Assembly (NCBI RefSeq): GCF_000003605.2 | Contig: NW_003139435.1 | Span: forward strand, 1 to 14,093 | Source of the DNA: Saccoglossus kowalevskii | Taxonomy: Eukaryota > Hemichordata > Enteropneusta > Harrimaniidae | Reading direction: 5' to 3' | DNA: 14,093 bases | In this document: positions 8,401-14,093 of the stretch, piece after piece | Layout of the letters: each line of letters begins with the position of its first letter | Position numbering within the stretch: the first letter of the stretch is position 1 | Made by a program: the position numbers and the translations under genes | Notes under the pieces: generated by a model | Database searches by the model: none | What the model saw: the letters and a program-made list of their open reading frames with translations, nothing else | Told to the model about the DNA's origin: nothing

Positions 8401-10997
8401 AAGACATATTGACTGATAAGCAGAATAATGATGACGTTCGCTAGTATATTAATCACAATCGGTGATTCAGCTTCTCATTTGCGACTTACCAGGTCATGTT
8501 CTCCCCTGACTTGCAGATCCTTAAACTCACAACTTTCATTATATACTGGAGGCCAATCAGCCTCATTTTCGACTATAACAGTCAGGACACCATATTTAGT
8601 TATATTTTCCTGATATAAACAATATGTCGAGTGTAATAACAGATTAACGTTATTGCGGAACAAACTTGTTACAATTTGTATAATGTATTCACGTGTAGTC
8701 GTCTTTCATGGATGTATTATAGTAAAATTTACTTACTGAATCCCATTGCAAAGTGAGTATATACTCGTGCCTATCATCGTAGTTAAGAAATGTTGAGAGA
8801 GATATTTTCTGCATGTGTGTGTCACAAATGAAATGGCCATTCTGAAATGTAAAATCGAAATGTATGTAGTGCTGAACACTGCACCGAACTCGTTTATCTC
8901 ACAATGCACATGAGTTGTGATCACTTTGACGTCATGACAATACAATACAACACACGTTAAGTCTTAACTTTTTCTGGATAACAAATGCTATTTGTAGGGT
9001 AGGATTGTTGTCAGAGCGATCACATTCACTGCGTATTCTGTCATTTCTCAAGGAAGAGTATGTGTTTACATTAAGACTTAAATTAGTGATGTGCCATTAC
9101 CTAATTAGTAAAAAACGGAGACGAACGTGCAAAATTTGCGCTTGGTTGGGAAAATGAGAATTAAAAATTGTGTTTACACATACTGATGTATTTGAAACCA
9201 AAATGTTATTGTTATGTTAAAATGAATCATAACCAAATATTCAATATCACACCAGTTAATCCACATTTCATCTATAATTAATGTTTAAAATGTTATCTGA
9301 AAAGCAGCGCTAAAATCATGAGTTCTCTGAAATATGATATAACTAAAAGTTAAAGAATTGATCAGTTATAAATTCTTACCTCGTTTCCACTTCGAATAAT
9401 AAAGTTCGTTACTTCACCACCAAGGTTAAATACCGAGCTACCCGGAAGTAAATTCTAAAGAAATACAAATGCAAGTAACAAATGATATCAAAGTTATGAA
9501 ACACATTTAATTTCATAAAATTATCTTACACTCATTTACTTACCACAATTTATTAAGATAACATTTTGTATATTTCCCCATCCCCGTTGTTCTATATTAA
9601 TTGTCTTTTGATTGAAGTATTAGGGTTATTAATTACACTTTGTATGACCTCATATCATGAAACGTCAATGGATAGTGGAGTGAGGAAACAATTCTCGATC
9701 ACATTATATTAATACTAATATTGTTATCTCATTTATTGTGACAACATATCATTAAAATCAACATTAATGATTGCTTTGATTTTAAACGTAGGTATTTTAA
9801 ACGTAAATATATTATATATTATTATGAAGAATTGATACATCTACACTCCCATTTAAATACTGGGTTAGGTATTTTGCATTATAAAAAAAACACGAATAAT
9901 GATTTTTACCACTTTAATGGAAATATATGATTTATATACTTTTGATGCAAAAGTAGCCATATTATATCCACTATGGAAATAAATGAATATACAGAAATGT
10001 CGAAAAGACTAGTATTGGATCCAAATGATAGTACCGACCCCCAGCTCAGACCCACCCCACACCGCCCTATTTATTTTGTACAGGGATGTTTTAAAATAAT
10101 CAACCCAATAAACTGACCCATTACACTGTACAATGTAATGCTAATGATATAGAGCATTAAGTATGTATTTTTATGATACCTCAGCCCTGTTTTGTTTTAT
10201 ACGAATTGAAAATACTGGCGTTTTATTCCAAATGTTTATCATTAACATTACTTATTTGTATTCTGTAAAACTAAAAAGACACAGATTTTTGAATACGTTA
10301 ATAATCCATGTTGTGTAAAATTTAGTCGATAAACATGATGTTAAATTTTCTTGTTTTCTTCAAAATGTGCTGTAAATACTCACATAGGACTCTTACAGGT
10401 GATTTAGACATCGTTTAAACTATTTTGTCTAAAATATTACTATTCAATTGTTTACAAAAAATGTTCAATCAATTAAATTAAAAAAGCGAAAATTTACGAG
10501 TCTATGCATATTAATAATATGCGATATCAATTACTGTAAATTCAATTCAGACACGCACAAAAGCAAAATAAACATGACGTAATTACATCAATATTACGTA
10601 ATAAAACAAGTCGATATATTTGTACTTTATAGATGTTACTATGAACTCACCTCAGATATGTGTATTCTGTAATATATGGTTGAATGGTTAGTGTCTAGGT
10701 AACCTATAGGAAACAAACACTACATTACACTACGTATTTTGTGTTGATTAACTGTGAACACAGCAGTTTAAATGACGTACATGTAGTTTAAATGCAATAC
10801 CAGACGTAGTGCTTATGGAATGAGACAAAATCTGATTCGCCTTTCACAGCAGGTCGTCGAGTGTAGCTACATGTGCCATGTTATTGTACGATGCCAAACA
10901 TCAACAATGATATGTTTAAAACTATTTGTTCATTACCTTCCAGATTGCCATGACACAAATAAATAAAGGTACAGAAACACGCCAAAGAAAACATCAT
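2026..10997 (-). CDS. Cadherin-EGF-Ig-EGF-HYR-TM-TIR receptor, 15 exons, two frameshifts
   Basis: Predicted single-pass membrane receptor of 804 residues once the two one-base faults are set aside. Order by residue: signal peptide 1-17, cadherin repeat about 25-125, unassigned module about 126-289, EGF 290-332, Ig 333-436, EGF 437-478, HYR about 480-560, transmembrane 569-591, TIR about 616-760, tail to 804. Exons (minus strand): 10997-10937, 10703-10651, 9454-9380, 8841-8737, 8609-8490, 7907-7808, 7680-7541, 7291-7078, 5485-5357, 5268-5070, 3774-3662, 3556-3430, 3253-2856, 2765-2622, 2462-2026. All introns are GT-AG and the phases chain without conflict, which strongly supports one gene. TIR domains recruit TIR adaptors in Toll/IL-1R signalling, so a role as an innate immune or adhesion-sensing receptor is inferred. 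The ectodomain does not match Toll or IL-1R. Exon 12 is one base too long and exon 13 one base too short, so the copy may be a pseudogene. Confidence 0.82.
2622..2765 (-). CDS. Exon 14: TIR domain, box 1 and box 2
   Basis: A 144-base symmetric phase-1 exon (acceptor TTTTACAG, donor GTAAGT). It encodes residues 612-659 with box 1 as WDAFVAV (usual F/Y-D-A-F) and the BB-loop region as RDFIAGI at 653-659. The usual Pro of R-D-x-x-P-G is Ala here. A run of Asp (609-613) spans the exon 13/14 junction, forming an acidic linker between membrane and TIR domain. Confidence 0.85.
2856..3253 (-). CDS. Exon 13: HYR domain and transmembrane helix, frameshifted
   Basis: Encodes residues 480-611. The HYR (hyalin repeat) domain shows D-V-G-A-P-x-F at its start, C-P-H-N-I, then a Trp-Pro (EVTWPKVEV), DNSG, and YTAVDNHGNTALCRFSV, the classic end of the fold. 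It is followed by a Lys-Lys stop-transfer-like pair and a 23-residue hydrophobic helix (569-591, VIVSSIVISLLLVVLVTFGF), then basic RYRKNR on the cytoplasmic side. The exon is 398 bases, one short. The frame breaks at the A run 3228-3231, between the P-x-F and C-P motifs. Confidence 0.85.
3430..3556 (-). CDS. Exon 12: second EGF-like domain, frameshifted
   Basis: Bounded by acceptor TTTTTAG and donor GTATGT. Its 127 bases are one more than a phase-1:1 exon allows. In the shifted frame the module is clear: Cys at 438, 447, 451, 453, 459, 465, 467 and 476, with CICSQGWNGTYC near the end. The conserved W-G-x-T-C entry is split from the preceding C-E-N-N-R by one surplus base in the A run at 3538-3540. 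Read as given, translation ends at a TGA at 3524-3522. It is a sequencing error or a disabling mutation. Confidence 0.78.
3662..3774 (-). CDS. Exon 11: Ig-like domain, C-terminal half
   Basis: Residues 400-436, entering in phase 2 (acceptor CGCTACAG) and leaving in phase 1 (donor GTAAAA). It contains the Ig hallmark D-x-G-x-Y-x-C as DAGIYEC at 411-417, so the intradomain disulfide would join Cys356 and Cys417. It is too short and too far from its partner exon to be found as an ORF, and was located from the motif and the matching phase-2 junction. Confidence 0.85.
3775..5069 (-). other. Intron 10, inside the Ig-like domain
   Basis: A 1295-base phase-2 intron separating the two halves of the Ig domain. 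The donor GTAAGA and acceptor CTACAG join to restore a single Arg codon. Open frames within it (for example 4610-4798) have no motif and are not exons in any phase-compatible way seen. Nothing else recognised. Confidence 0.7.
5070..5268 (-). CDS. Exon 10: Ig-like domain, N-terminal half
   Basis: Residues 333-398 plus a split Arg. It enters in phase 1 (acceptor CATTGTAG) and leaves in phase 2 (donor GTAAGA). It holds the first Ig cysteine, Cys356, in a strand reading DLSFVCDF. Sequons NAS and NDT are present. The Ig domain is split by an intron, with the second half in exon 11. Confidence 0.8.
5357..5485 (-). CDS. Exon 9: first EGF-like domain
   Basis: A 129-base symmetric phase-1 exon (acceptor GTTACAG, donor GTATGA) encoding residues 290-332. 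It has eight Cys, at 291, 300, 304, 306, 312, 319, 321 and 330. The spacing, with CQNGATC and C-K-C-x-x-G-W-x-G, is that of laminin/tenascin-like EGF modules. A 1:1 phase exon is the standard unit of exon shuffling. EGF modules usually act as spacers or protein-binding surfaces in receptors. Confidence 0.88.
5585..6750 (+). mobile_element. Possible LTR of a Gypsy-type retroelement
   Basis: An intronic stretch, richer in G and T than its surroundings, between exons 8 and 9, on the strand opposite to the gene. It starts TGTCAC and ends CCTGACA, giving a 5-bp TGTCA/TGACA terminal inverted repeat, and contains TATAA near 6498 and AATAAA at 6689-6694, consistent with U3-R-U5 layout. It is followed two bases later by an 18-base primer-binding-like sequence. 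No matching 3' LTR, gag-pol coding or target duplication is seen, so at most a truncated remnant. The left end is uncertain. Confidence 0.42.
6753..6770 (+). other. Putative tRNA primer-binding site
   Basis: TGGCGAGCGTGCTAGGAT begins with TGG, the complement of the tRNA CCA end, and resembles the TGGCGACCGTG-type sites seen just after the 5' LTR of Ty3/Gypsy elements. Its place two bases after a CA-ending block and about 60 bases after AATAAA fits reverse-transcription priming. Chance resemblance remains possible because no coding region follows. Confidence 0.42.
7078..7291 (-). CDS. Exon 8: unassigned extracellular module, part 3
   Basis: Residues 219-289, entering in phase 0 (acceptor AAATTTCAG) and leaving in phase 1 (donor GTGAGA). 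It starts GSFSNDATNATS with stacked N-glycosylation sequons and ends TTVHAFYDIDVL, with a single Cys near the middle. The phase-1 exit joins the EGF exon to give Gly-Cys-Pro. No family recognised; the glycosylation signals fit an extracellular position. Confidence 0.62.
7541..7680 (-). CDS. Exon 7: unassigned extracellular module, part 2
   Basis: Residues 172-218, entering in phase 1 (acceptor TTATTTTAAG) and leaving in phase 0 (donor GTAAGT). It has an LTVVVNLLYNDLELDLF segment and a Cys-Lys-Cys pair within GGCKCGG. The split Cys at 172 comes from the exon 6/7 join. Alternating hydrophobic residues suggest a beta-rich fold. It might be a diverged second cadherin repeat, but the defining linker is missing. 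Confidence 0.6.
7808..7907 (-). CDS. Exon 6: unassigned extracellular module, part 1
   Basis: Thirty-three codons entering in phase 0 (acceptor TTTGTATAG) and leaving in phase 1 (donor GTATGT). Residues 139-171 begin PFPFRIRNSYNP and contain a Pro-rich stretch (APDEPPSN). No family recognised. It is included because its phases join exons 5 and 7 exactly and it has no stop codon. Another exon could lie in the 582-bp intron before it, but none is required. Confidence 0.55.
7908..8489 (-). other. Intron 5, no gene inside
   Basis: A 582-base phase-0 intron between the cadherin linker exon and the unassigned module. The minus-strand open frame at 8135-8407 shows no domain motif and no splice sites that fit the surrounding phases, so it is left out. 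A missed small exon cannot be excluded. Confidence 0.5.
8490..8609 (-). CDS. Exon 5: end of cadherin repeat and linker
   Basis: Forty codons, phase 0 on both sides (acceptor TTATATCAG, donor GTAAGT). It contains GVLTVIVENEADWPPVY at residues 105-121, the cadherin boundary motif usually seen as V-x-V-x-D-x-N-D-N-x-P-x-F. Here the first acidic residue is Glu and the linker is ENEAD, a diverged calcium-binding linker. After it come about 17 residues that could start a further beta-sandwich. Confidence 0.8.
8737..8841 (-). CDS. Exon 4: cadherin repeat core
   Basis: Thirty-five codons, phase 0 on both sides (acceptor ACATTTCAG, donor GTAAGT). It reads NGHFICDT, then LSTFLNYDD, then YILTLQWDS. These match the cadherin pattern G-x-F-x-I-D, L-D-x-E and Y-x-L-x-V-x-A-x-D, with the last Asp at residue 97. 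The degenerate L-N-Y-D in place of L-D-Y-E suggests altered calcium binding, which is inference. Confidence 0.8.
8842..9379 (-). other. Intron 3, no gene inside
   Basis: A 538-base phase-0 intron between two cadherin exons. A perfect TGACGTCA (CRE consensus) stands at 8927-8934, possibly by chance. Nothing else recognised. Confidence 0.6.
9380..9454 (-). CDS. Exon 3: cadherin repeat
   Basis: Twenty-five in-frame codons, phase 0 on both sides, with acceptor TTCTTTAG and donor GTAAGA. It begins NLLPGSSVF and ends IIRSGNE. In cadherin repeats the first segment follows the calcium-binding Glu and the last precedes the 'G-x-F' strand, which starts the next exon. Confidence 0.75.
9455..10650 (-). 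other. Intron 2, within the cadherin repeat
   Basis: A 1196-base phase-0 intron, very AT-rich. It contains a C-rich patch near 10037-10067, a 22-base near-palindrome at 10119-10140, and a 12-base unit ATTTTAAACGTA occurring twice at 9779-9790 and 9794-9805. No coding potential recognised. Confidence 0.65.
10651..10703 (-). CDS. Exon 2: start of cadherin repeat
   Basis: Encodes 17 codons after a split Gly. The acceptor is CCTATAG and the donor is GTGAGT. Of the three frames only the phase-1 entry is open. It ends with IHISE, which joins exon 3 to read ISENLLPGS, the conserved Glu-containing N-terminal motif of cadherin repeats. An N-glycosylation sequon (NHS) is present. The exon leaves in phase 0. 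Confidence 0.72.
10937..10997 (-). CDS. Exon 1: start codon and signal peptide
   Basis: Encodes residues 1-20 plus one base of codon 21. Two Met codons are followed by a hydrophobic run (FSLACFCTFIYLC) ending in small and polar residues, a typical secretory signal with likely cleavage near His-Gly at 16-17. An in-frame TGA lies upstream with no other ATG between, so the start at 10997 is well supported. The donor is GTAATG after phase 1, matching the phase-1 acceptor of the next exon. Confidence 0.75.
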
Positions 10998-11180
10998 CTT
11001 CACTGATTCCAAATTACTTTGTTGAAGCGATGCCACATAGACACATCAGCAATACATAGCTGTCACGGAAGGGAAAGTAGTAAAATAATCATGTGATCTG
11101 ATGCGAGAATGAAAAGCCTTGTGAATGTCAGCCTCTCTGGGCATGCGCATTGCACATAGTCCAAGGTCTGAAGTTATAGG

Positions 11181-11201
11181 GGGAATCCCCTGGAAATCCC
11201 C
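11181..11201. promoter_or_regulatory. Two adjacent NF-kappaB-type sites
   Basis: GGGAATCCCC at 11181-11190 fits the kappaB consensus GGGRNNYYCC. One base later GGAAATCCCC at 11192-11201 is a second site, reading GGGGATTTCC on the gene strand. They lie 184 to 204 bases upstream of the start codon at 10997, a sensible promoter distance. Rel/NF-kappaB factors act downstream of TIR receptors, so induction by the gene's own pathway is inferred. The transcription start is not known, and no clear TATA box is seen on the gene strand. Confidence 0.5.
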
Positions 11202-11250
11202 CTACATCGACCAGTGCATGTATTTAGAATCATTTCAGTTGGGAATTTTG

Positions 11251-11274
11251 ATTGCGTCACGTTACGTGATTGCA
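11251..11274. promoter_or_regulatory. CRE/C-EBP-like palindrome in 5' flank
   Basis: TCACGTTACGTGA at 11257-11269 is a perfect 6-bp inverted repeat around one base, containing two ACGTG cores. It is flanked by ATTGC on both sides, with ATTGCGTCAC resembling a C/EBP-ATF composite site. It stands about 50 bases upstream of the kappaB pair, so together they look like one regulatory cluster. Which factor binds is inference. Confidence 0.35.
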
Positions 11275-12484
11275 GATTTTGTCAACAAGATCTTCTGTAA
11301 ATGTTTCCCTGCGTATCAGCCGCAGCGCAGCCGTTCTTAAACGCGATTATTAGATGGTAATAGCGATATTATCGGCGTGGATACATGTTTTATTTATACC
11401 CGGAAGTGGTGTCCTAATTTCTAGCGTGCATGGTTTTGGAACTTGTTTAAGCCTCTGGCTTTTATGTTCACCTTTCAAAATCAAAACATTAAAGGTCGGT
11501 GGTCGTCGCGCCACGCATGCGTGAGACATGGGACTTATATAAACAATGTTGGCTACCCTAACAGTTGGCATACCAACGAAAGCAAAATTAGAAGTTACCA
11601 AGCTTTATCTAGGTAATTTCTTTAGTGATTGTAAGGTATCGAAGAAGTCACCGGCGTCATTACTTGCACAATGCACCCAGGTCAAATGTCGTAATCGTGA
11701 TTTTCATTAACGCATTGGATTATGGAAAAATCAAACACAGATTTCGTATATGCGTGACGCAACACCCACTGCCTTTTAAGTTTGGCGTATTTAATGTAGC
11801 ACTTTTTTCATAAAAAAATACTTGTTTATAACTAAGGTTACATGAAGGGGATACCCACAGTAGCATGTCCCTGTTTTCTAAGGTATATGGTTTACCCTAC
11901 ATATCATGGCAGTTACATATACCACTCTGCTCTCCATGCGATTGAAACATTAACACAAATCAATATAGCCATTGCGCATTTGATTGGCGTTATTAAGTAA
12001 TACTAAATTTATTTATTTTGTATACATATTGTATATTTGTATATCTCGCAAGCATAATTATTATTTCTTGAGGTGTATGCATTGCAGAATATGTTCGGAA
12101 GTGTGGTCGTTTAACTTTAACAATTTCATGTGTGAATGCAATATGTATACGAGCGTTACATAATGTAAGTACACTATTTAGAGTTACTATGATATGGTAT
12201 TGGCGACATATTTTAAAATACATGAAACCTTACTAAAAAATATATTTGCGAGTCCAACAAATAACGAGGCAAATAACGAGGCTACATTTCAGAAGCAAAC
12301 TAACTTATGTATTACCACAATTATAATATATATAATATATATAAAAGTACGGGTTCTATATTATAACAAATACATTCGAACTGAATGCTGTAGTCGTAAG
12401 CTTAGCCTAAATCTAGCCTATCGTTATCCACACAGAAGTTATCAAACAGTACTATCTGGTTGTATTATTAGTTTGTTATATAGT

Positions 12485-12875
12485 GATTTTTTTATTTACG
12501 GTAAGTAAAACGAAATTACATTAACGGGTGTGACTGATAACTTTTACTATGAAAACCTTAGCATCCCGTTGGTAGGCCATTCACACTGGTTCTCGCGACA
12601 AGAGGTTACGACCCTCCTCCCTGACAAATGCTAAGGAAAACTGAAAAATATATATAAATATTTACATAAAATATTGTCCACCTATGCGGATCAGTTGGTG
12701 CAGGATTTTTACGACCGTATACCCTTACTGACGTCAACGAAACTTATTATGTGGGAGGTTGGCACCCAAGGCTGACAAGTACTTCACCTTGCCCAAGGGT
12801 GACCTGAAGGTAGTTATGGCAAAGGGTAACCTCATTCTCCCAAGTACAAAAAACTCTACAACCGGGGCATATAGT
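12485..12875. mobile_element. Insertion of 384 bp with 7-bp flanking direct repeat
   Basis: Copy 2 carries this segment where copy 1 (about 1431-1440) is continuous. The heptamer ATATAGT stands on both sides, at 12478-12484 and 12869-12875, and once in copy 1, as expected for a target-site duplication. No terminal inverted repeat, poly-A tail or transposase is visible, so it would be a non-autonomous element of unknown class. The alternative is loss of this segment from copy 1 by recombination between the two heptamers. Confidence 0.55.
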
Positions 12876-13368
12876 ACAGATGGATGCATTTATCATAATA
12901 TCATAGTGTCCCACAGAGACAAAGACATTATGTGTTATTATACTCGTACGTTTTCTAAATCAAGAAATGGCGACTTAACAGAATTTGTAAAAGTTGCATG
13001 GCTGTTAAACATATAACCAATGAGGCAACTACTCAAGATTTAAAAAAATCTTTTGTTCATTTTTTTACAATCACATAACGAATGATATCTTCACATTTGT
13101 TGAAGCTTTCACAAATTAGTTGAGGCATCATTGGAAATGTTTACTCAGTCGACTATCTCATACCAAACTACCATTTTATAACCAGCTGGTTTACCTAAAC
13201 TTTCAACCAAGATATCTCTTTCAAAACAAAGCAGATTACACATGTAGGTGATCTTACAAGCCTTCATACAAATTCTAATTGTGGAGTGAAACCTAAAATG
13301 TCATATGCATGTGACTCAATTATGGTTATATTTATTATAAATTAGCAGATGGGGTAATTACACCCACG

Positions 13369-13374
13369 TTTATT
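13369..13374 (-). terminator. Polyadenylation signal of the second gene copy
   Basis: AATAAA on the minus strand, 183 bases after the stop codon of the partial gene and in the same aligned context as 1837-1842. The other signal seen in copy 1 is altered here (TTTACT on the + strand). Confidence 0.5.
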
Positions 13375-13556
13375 ATTTGCAAATTCACACTTTACTCTGA
13401 ATACAACACAAAATGCAAATATTTAAACAAAATTTAACAGAATAACACATATTCTTACAATATTATATACAATTCTCAAATGTTGACGACACATTGACGC
13501 TATACACATACATGGAATGTTGAGATCATCGTGTTATGTATGACATACGTTAACAC

Positions 13557-13993
13557 TCACATTATTTCTAGGTCTATTTCCTCACACTCATCGTCATTAG
13601 GAAGCCTGAGATAAAGTTTATGATTCCATATGCGATTTACTATACTTGATATTAAACCGTGTCGTTGTTGTAAATCATGTTCTTGATGTTTTCGTGGCAT
13701 TGCCTCAATTAATCTTTTCCAAAACACTTTTTTCTCTTTTTCAGACCCATTTCTGTGCCACGTAAGATAGTTTATGGAGTCTAAAATGGATTTCAACGTA
13801 GCAGACATTTCGTCACCCATGTGTGTCACGTCTTCGAACATTATAGGAATCAGTTTATGACGTAATCCGAACATTTCAAATTTAGCTTGGTCAACTTCAT
13901 AATTGCACCATTCACTTTGGACAAACTCTGGAGATAATATCAATATCGTCCGTCGACTATTCTTAATCGCGTAAAGTATATTTTCAACGATTG
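13557..13993 (-). CDS. Last TIR exon of a second, tandem receptor gene (partial)
   Basis: Same length (437 bases), same acceptor context (ATATTTCAG) and same stop context as the exon at 2026-2462. By hand count it differs at 37 bases and 23 of 144 residues. W-C-N-Y-E and the Phe-Trp of box 3 are kept. The rest of this gene lies beyond the right edge, so only the C-terminal part of the TIR domain is seen. No stop or frameshift is visible, and this copy may be the functional one. The Met at 14006 is intronic. Confidence 0.88.
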
Positions 13994-14093
13994 CTGAAAT
14001 ATGCAAATAAGTATAAAGGTAAGTACACTCAAATTATTCTGATGTAAATACTTTTTTTAAATGAAATCTAGGTTGCATATGCGGAATGTGTGA

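Larger units (their letters stand above)
10998..11889. other. 5' flank of the complete gene and spacer to the next copy
   Basis: Somewhat richer in G and C than the introns. It holds the kappaB pair and the palindrome described separately, and a plus-strand TATATAA at 11536-11542 with no convincing gene after it. The open frames at 11125-11340 (plus) and 11350-11601 (minus) match no family and lack splice or start support, so they are not called. Confidence 0.5.
11890..14093 (-). repeat. Tandem duplication block, copy 2
   Basis: Direct-orientation partner of the block at 659-2561, offset by about 11.2 kb at the left end and 11.5 kb at the TIR exon because of indels. It sits about 0.9 kb upstream of the start codon of the complete gene, so the array unit is roughly 11.5 kb, head to tail. 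A 12-bp unit CAAATAACGAGG is repeated twice at 12258-12281 but is single and diverged in copy 1. The block continues past the window edge. Confidence 0.88.

Noticed and set aside
8135-8407. Minus-strand open frame of 90 codons in intron 5
   Set aside because: No domain features, and no acceptor and donor giving the phase-0 entry and exit that the neighbouring exons require.
11125-11601. Two open frames on opposite strands in the 5' flank
   Set aside because: No motif, no start or splice support, and they overlap the regulatory cluster upstream of the receptor gene.
12759-13016. Plus-strand open frame of 85 codons beginning MAPKADKYF
   Set aside because: It spans the right boundary of the 384-bp insertion and runs into the duplicated 3' flank, so it is a chance frame. 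Copy 1 has no equivalent and no family matches.
1-14093. Search for CRISPR arrays, operons, tRNA or rRNA genes
   Set aside because: None seen. The window has eukaryotic intron-exon structure throughout, with no regularly spaced repeats and no cloverleaf-like sequence noticed by eye.

Overview
The window looks like AT-rich invertebrate nuclear DNA, most likely from a lophotrochozoan such as a bivalve mollusc. The inference rests on small exons with GT-AG splice sites, long AT-rich introns, phase-1 extracellular modules and a tandem TIR-receptor family. No bacterial gene organisation is visible. The species cannot be fixed from the sequence.

Most of the window (10997 down to 2026, minus strand) is one 15-exon gene that can be assembled by hand from splice sites and reading phases. 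Its product would be an 804-residue type I membrane receptor. The order is signal peptide, one cadherin repeat, an unassigned module of about 150 residues, EGF-like, Ig-like, second EGF-like, HYR, one transmembrane helix, an acidic linker, and a cytoplasmic TIR domain. This is neither a Toll-like receptor (LRR-TM-TIR) nor an IL-1 receptor (Ig-TM-TIR). The mixed ectodomain on a TIR tail is the main discovery candidate here. Every exon junction agrees in phase except for two single-base length faults. Exon 12 has one extra base and exon 13 lacks one, both in short A/T runs, so this copy is either a recent pseudogene or carries assembly errors.

A second, diverged copy of the last TIR exon lies at 13557-13993 on the same strand, with its 3' flank (11890-13556) matching the 3' flank of the first gene (659-2025). 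The window therefore holds one full member and the tail of another from a head-to-tail array with about 2.56 kb between them. The copies differ by large indels in the flank, including a 384-bp insertion in copy 2 bounded by a 7-bp direct repeat. In the TIR exon, substitutions concentrate in the C-terminal half.

Upstream of the start codon (11181-11269) are two adjacent NF-kappaB-type sites and a CRE/C-EBP-like palindrome, which would suit an immune-inducible receptor feeding back on its own pathway. The intron between exons 8 and 9 carries a G/T-rich block that looks like a Gypsy-type LTR with a primer-binding site, in the opposite orientation to the gene. The remaining introns and intergenic stretches show no recognisable gene.
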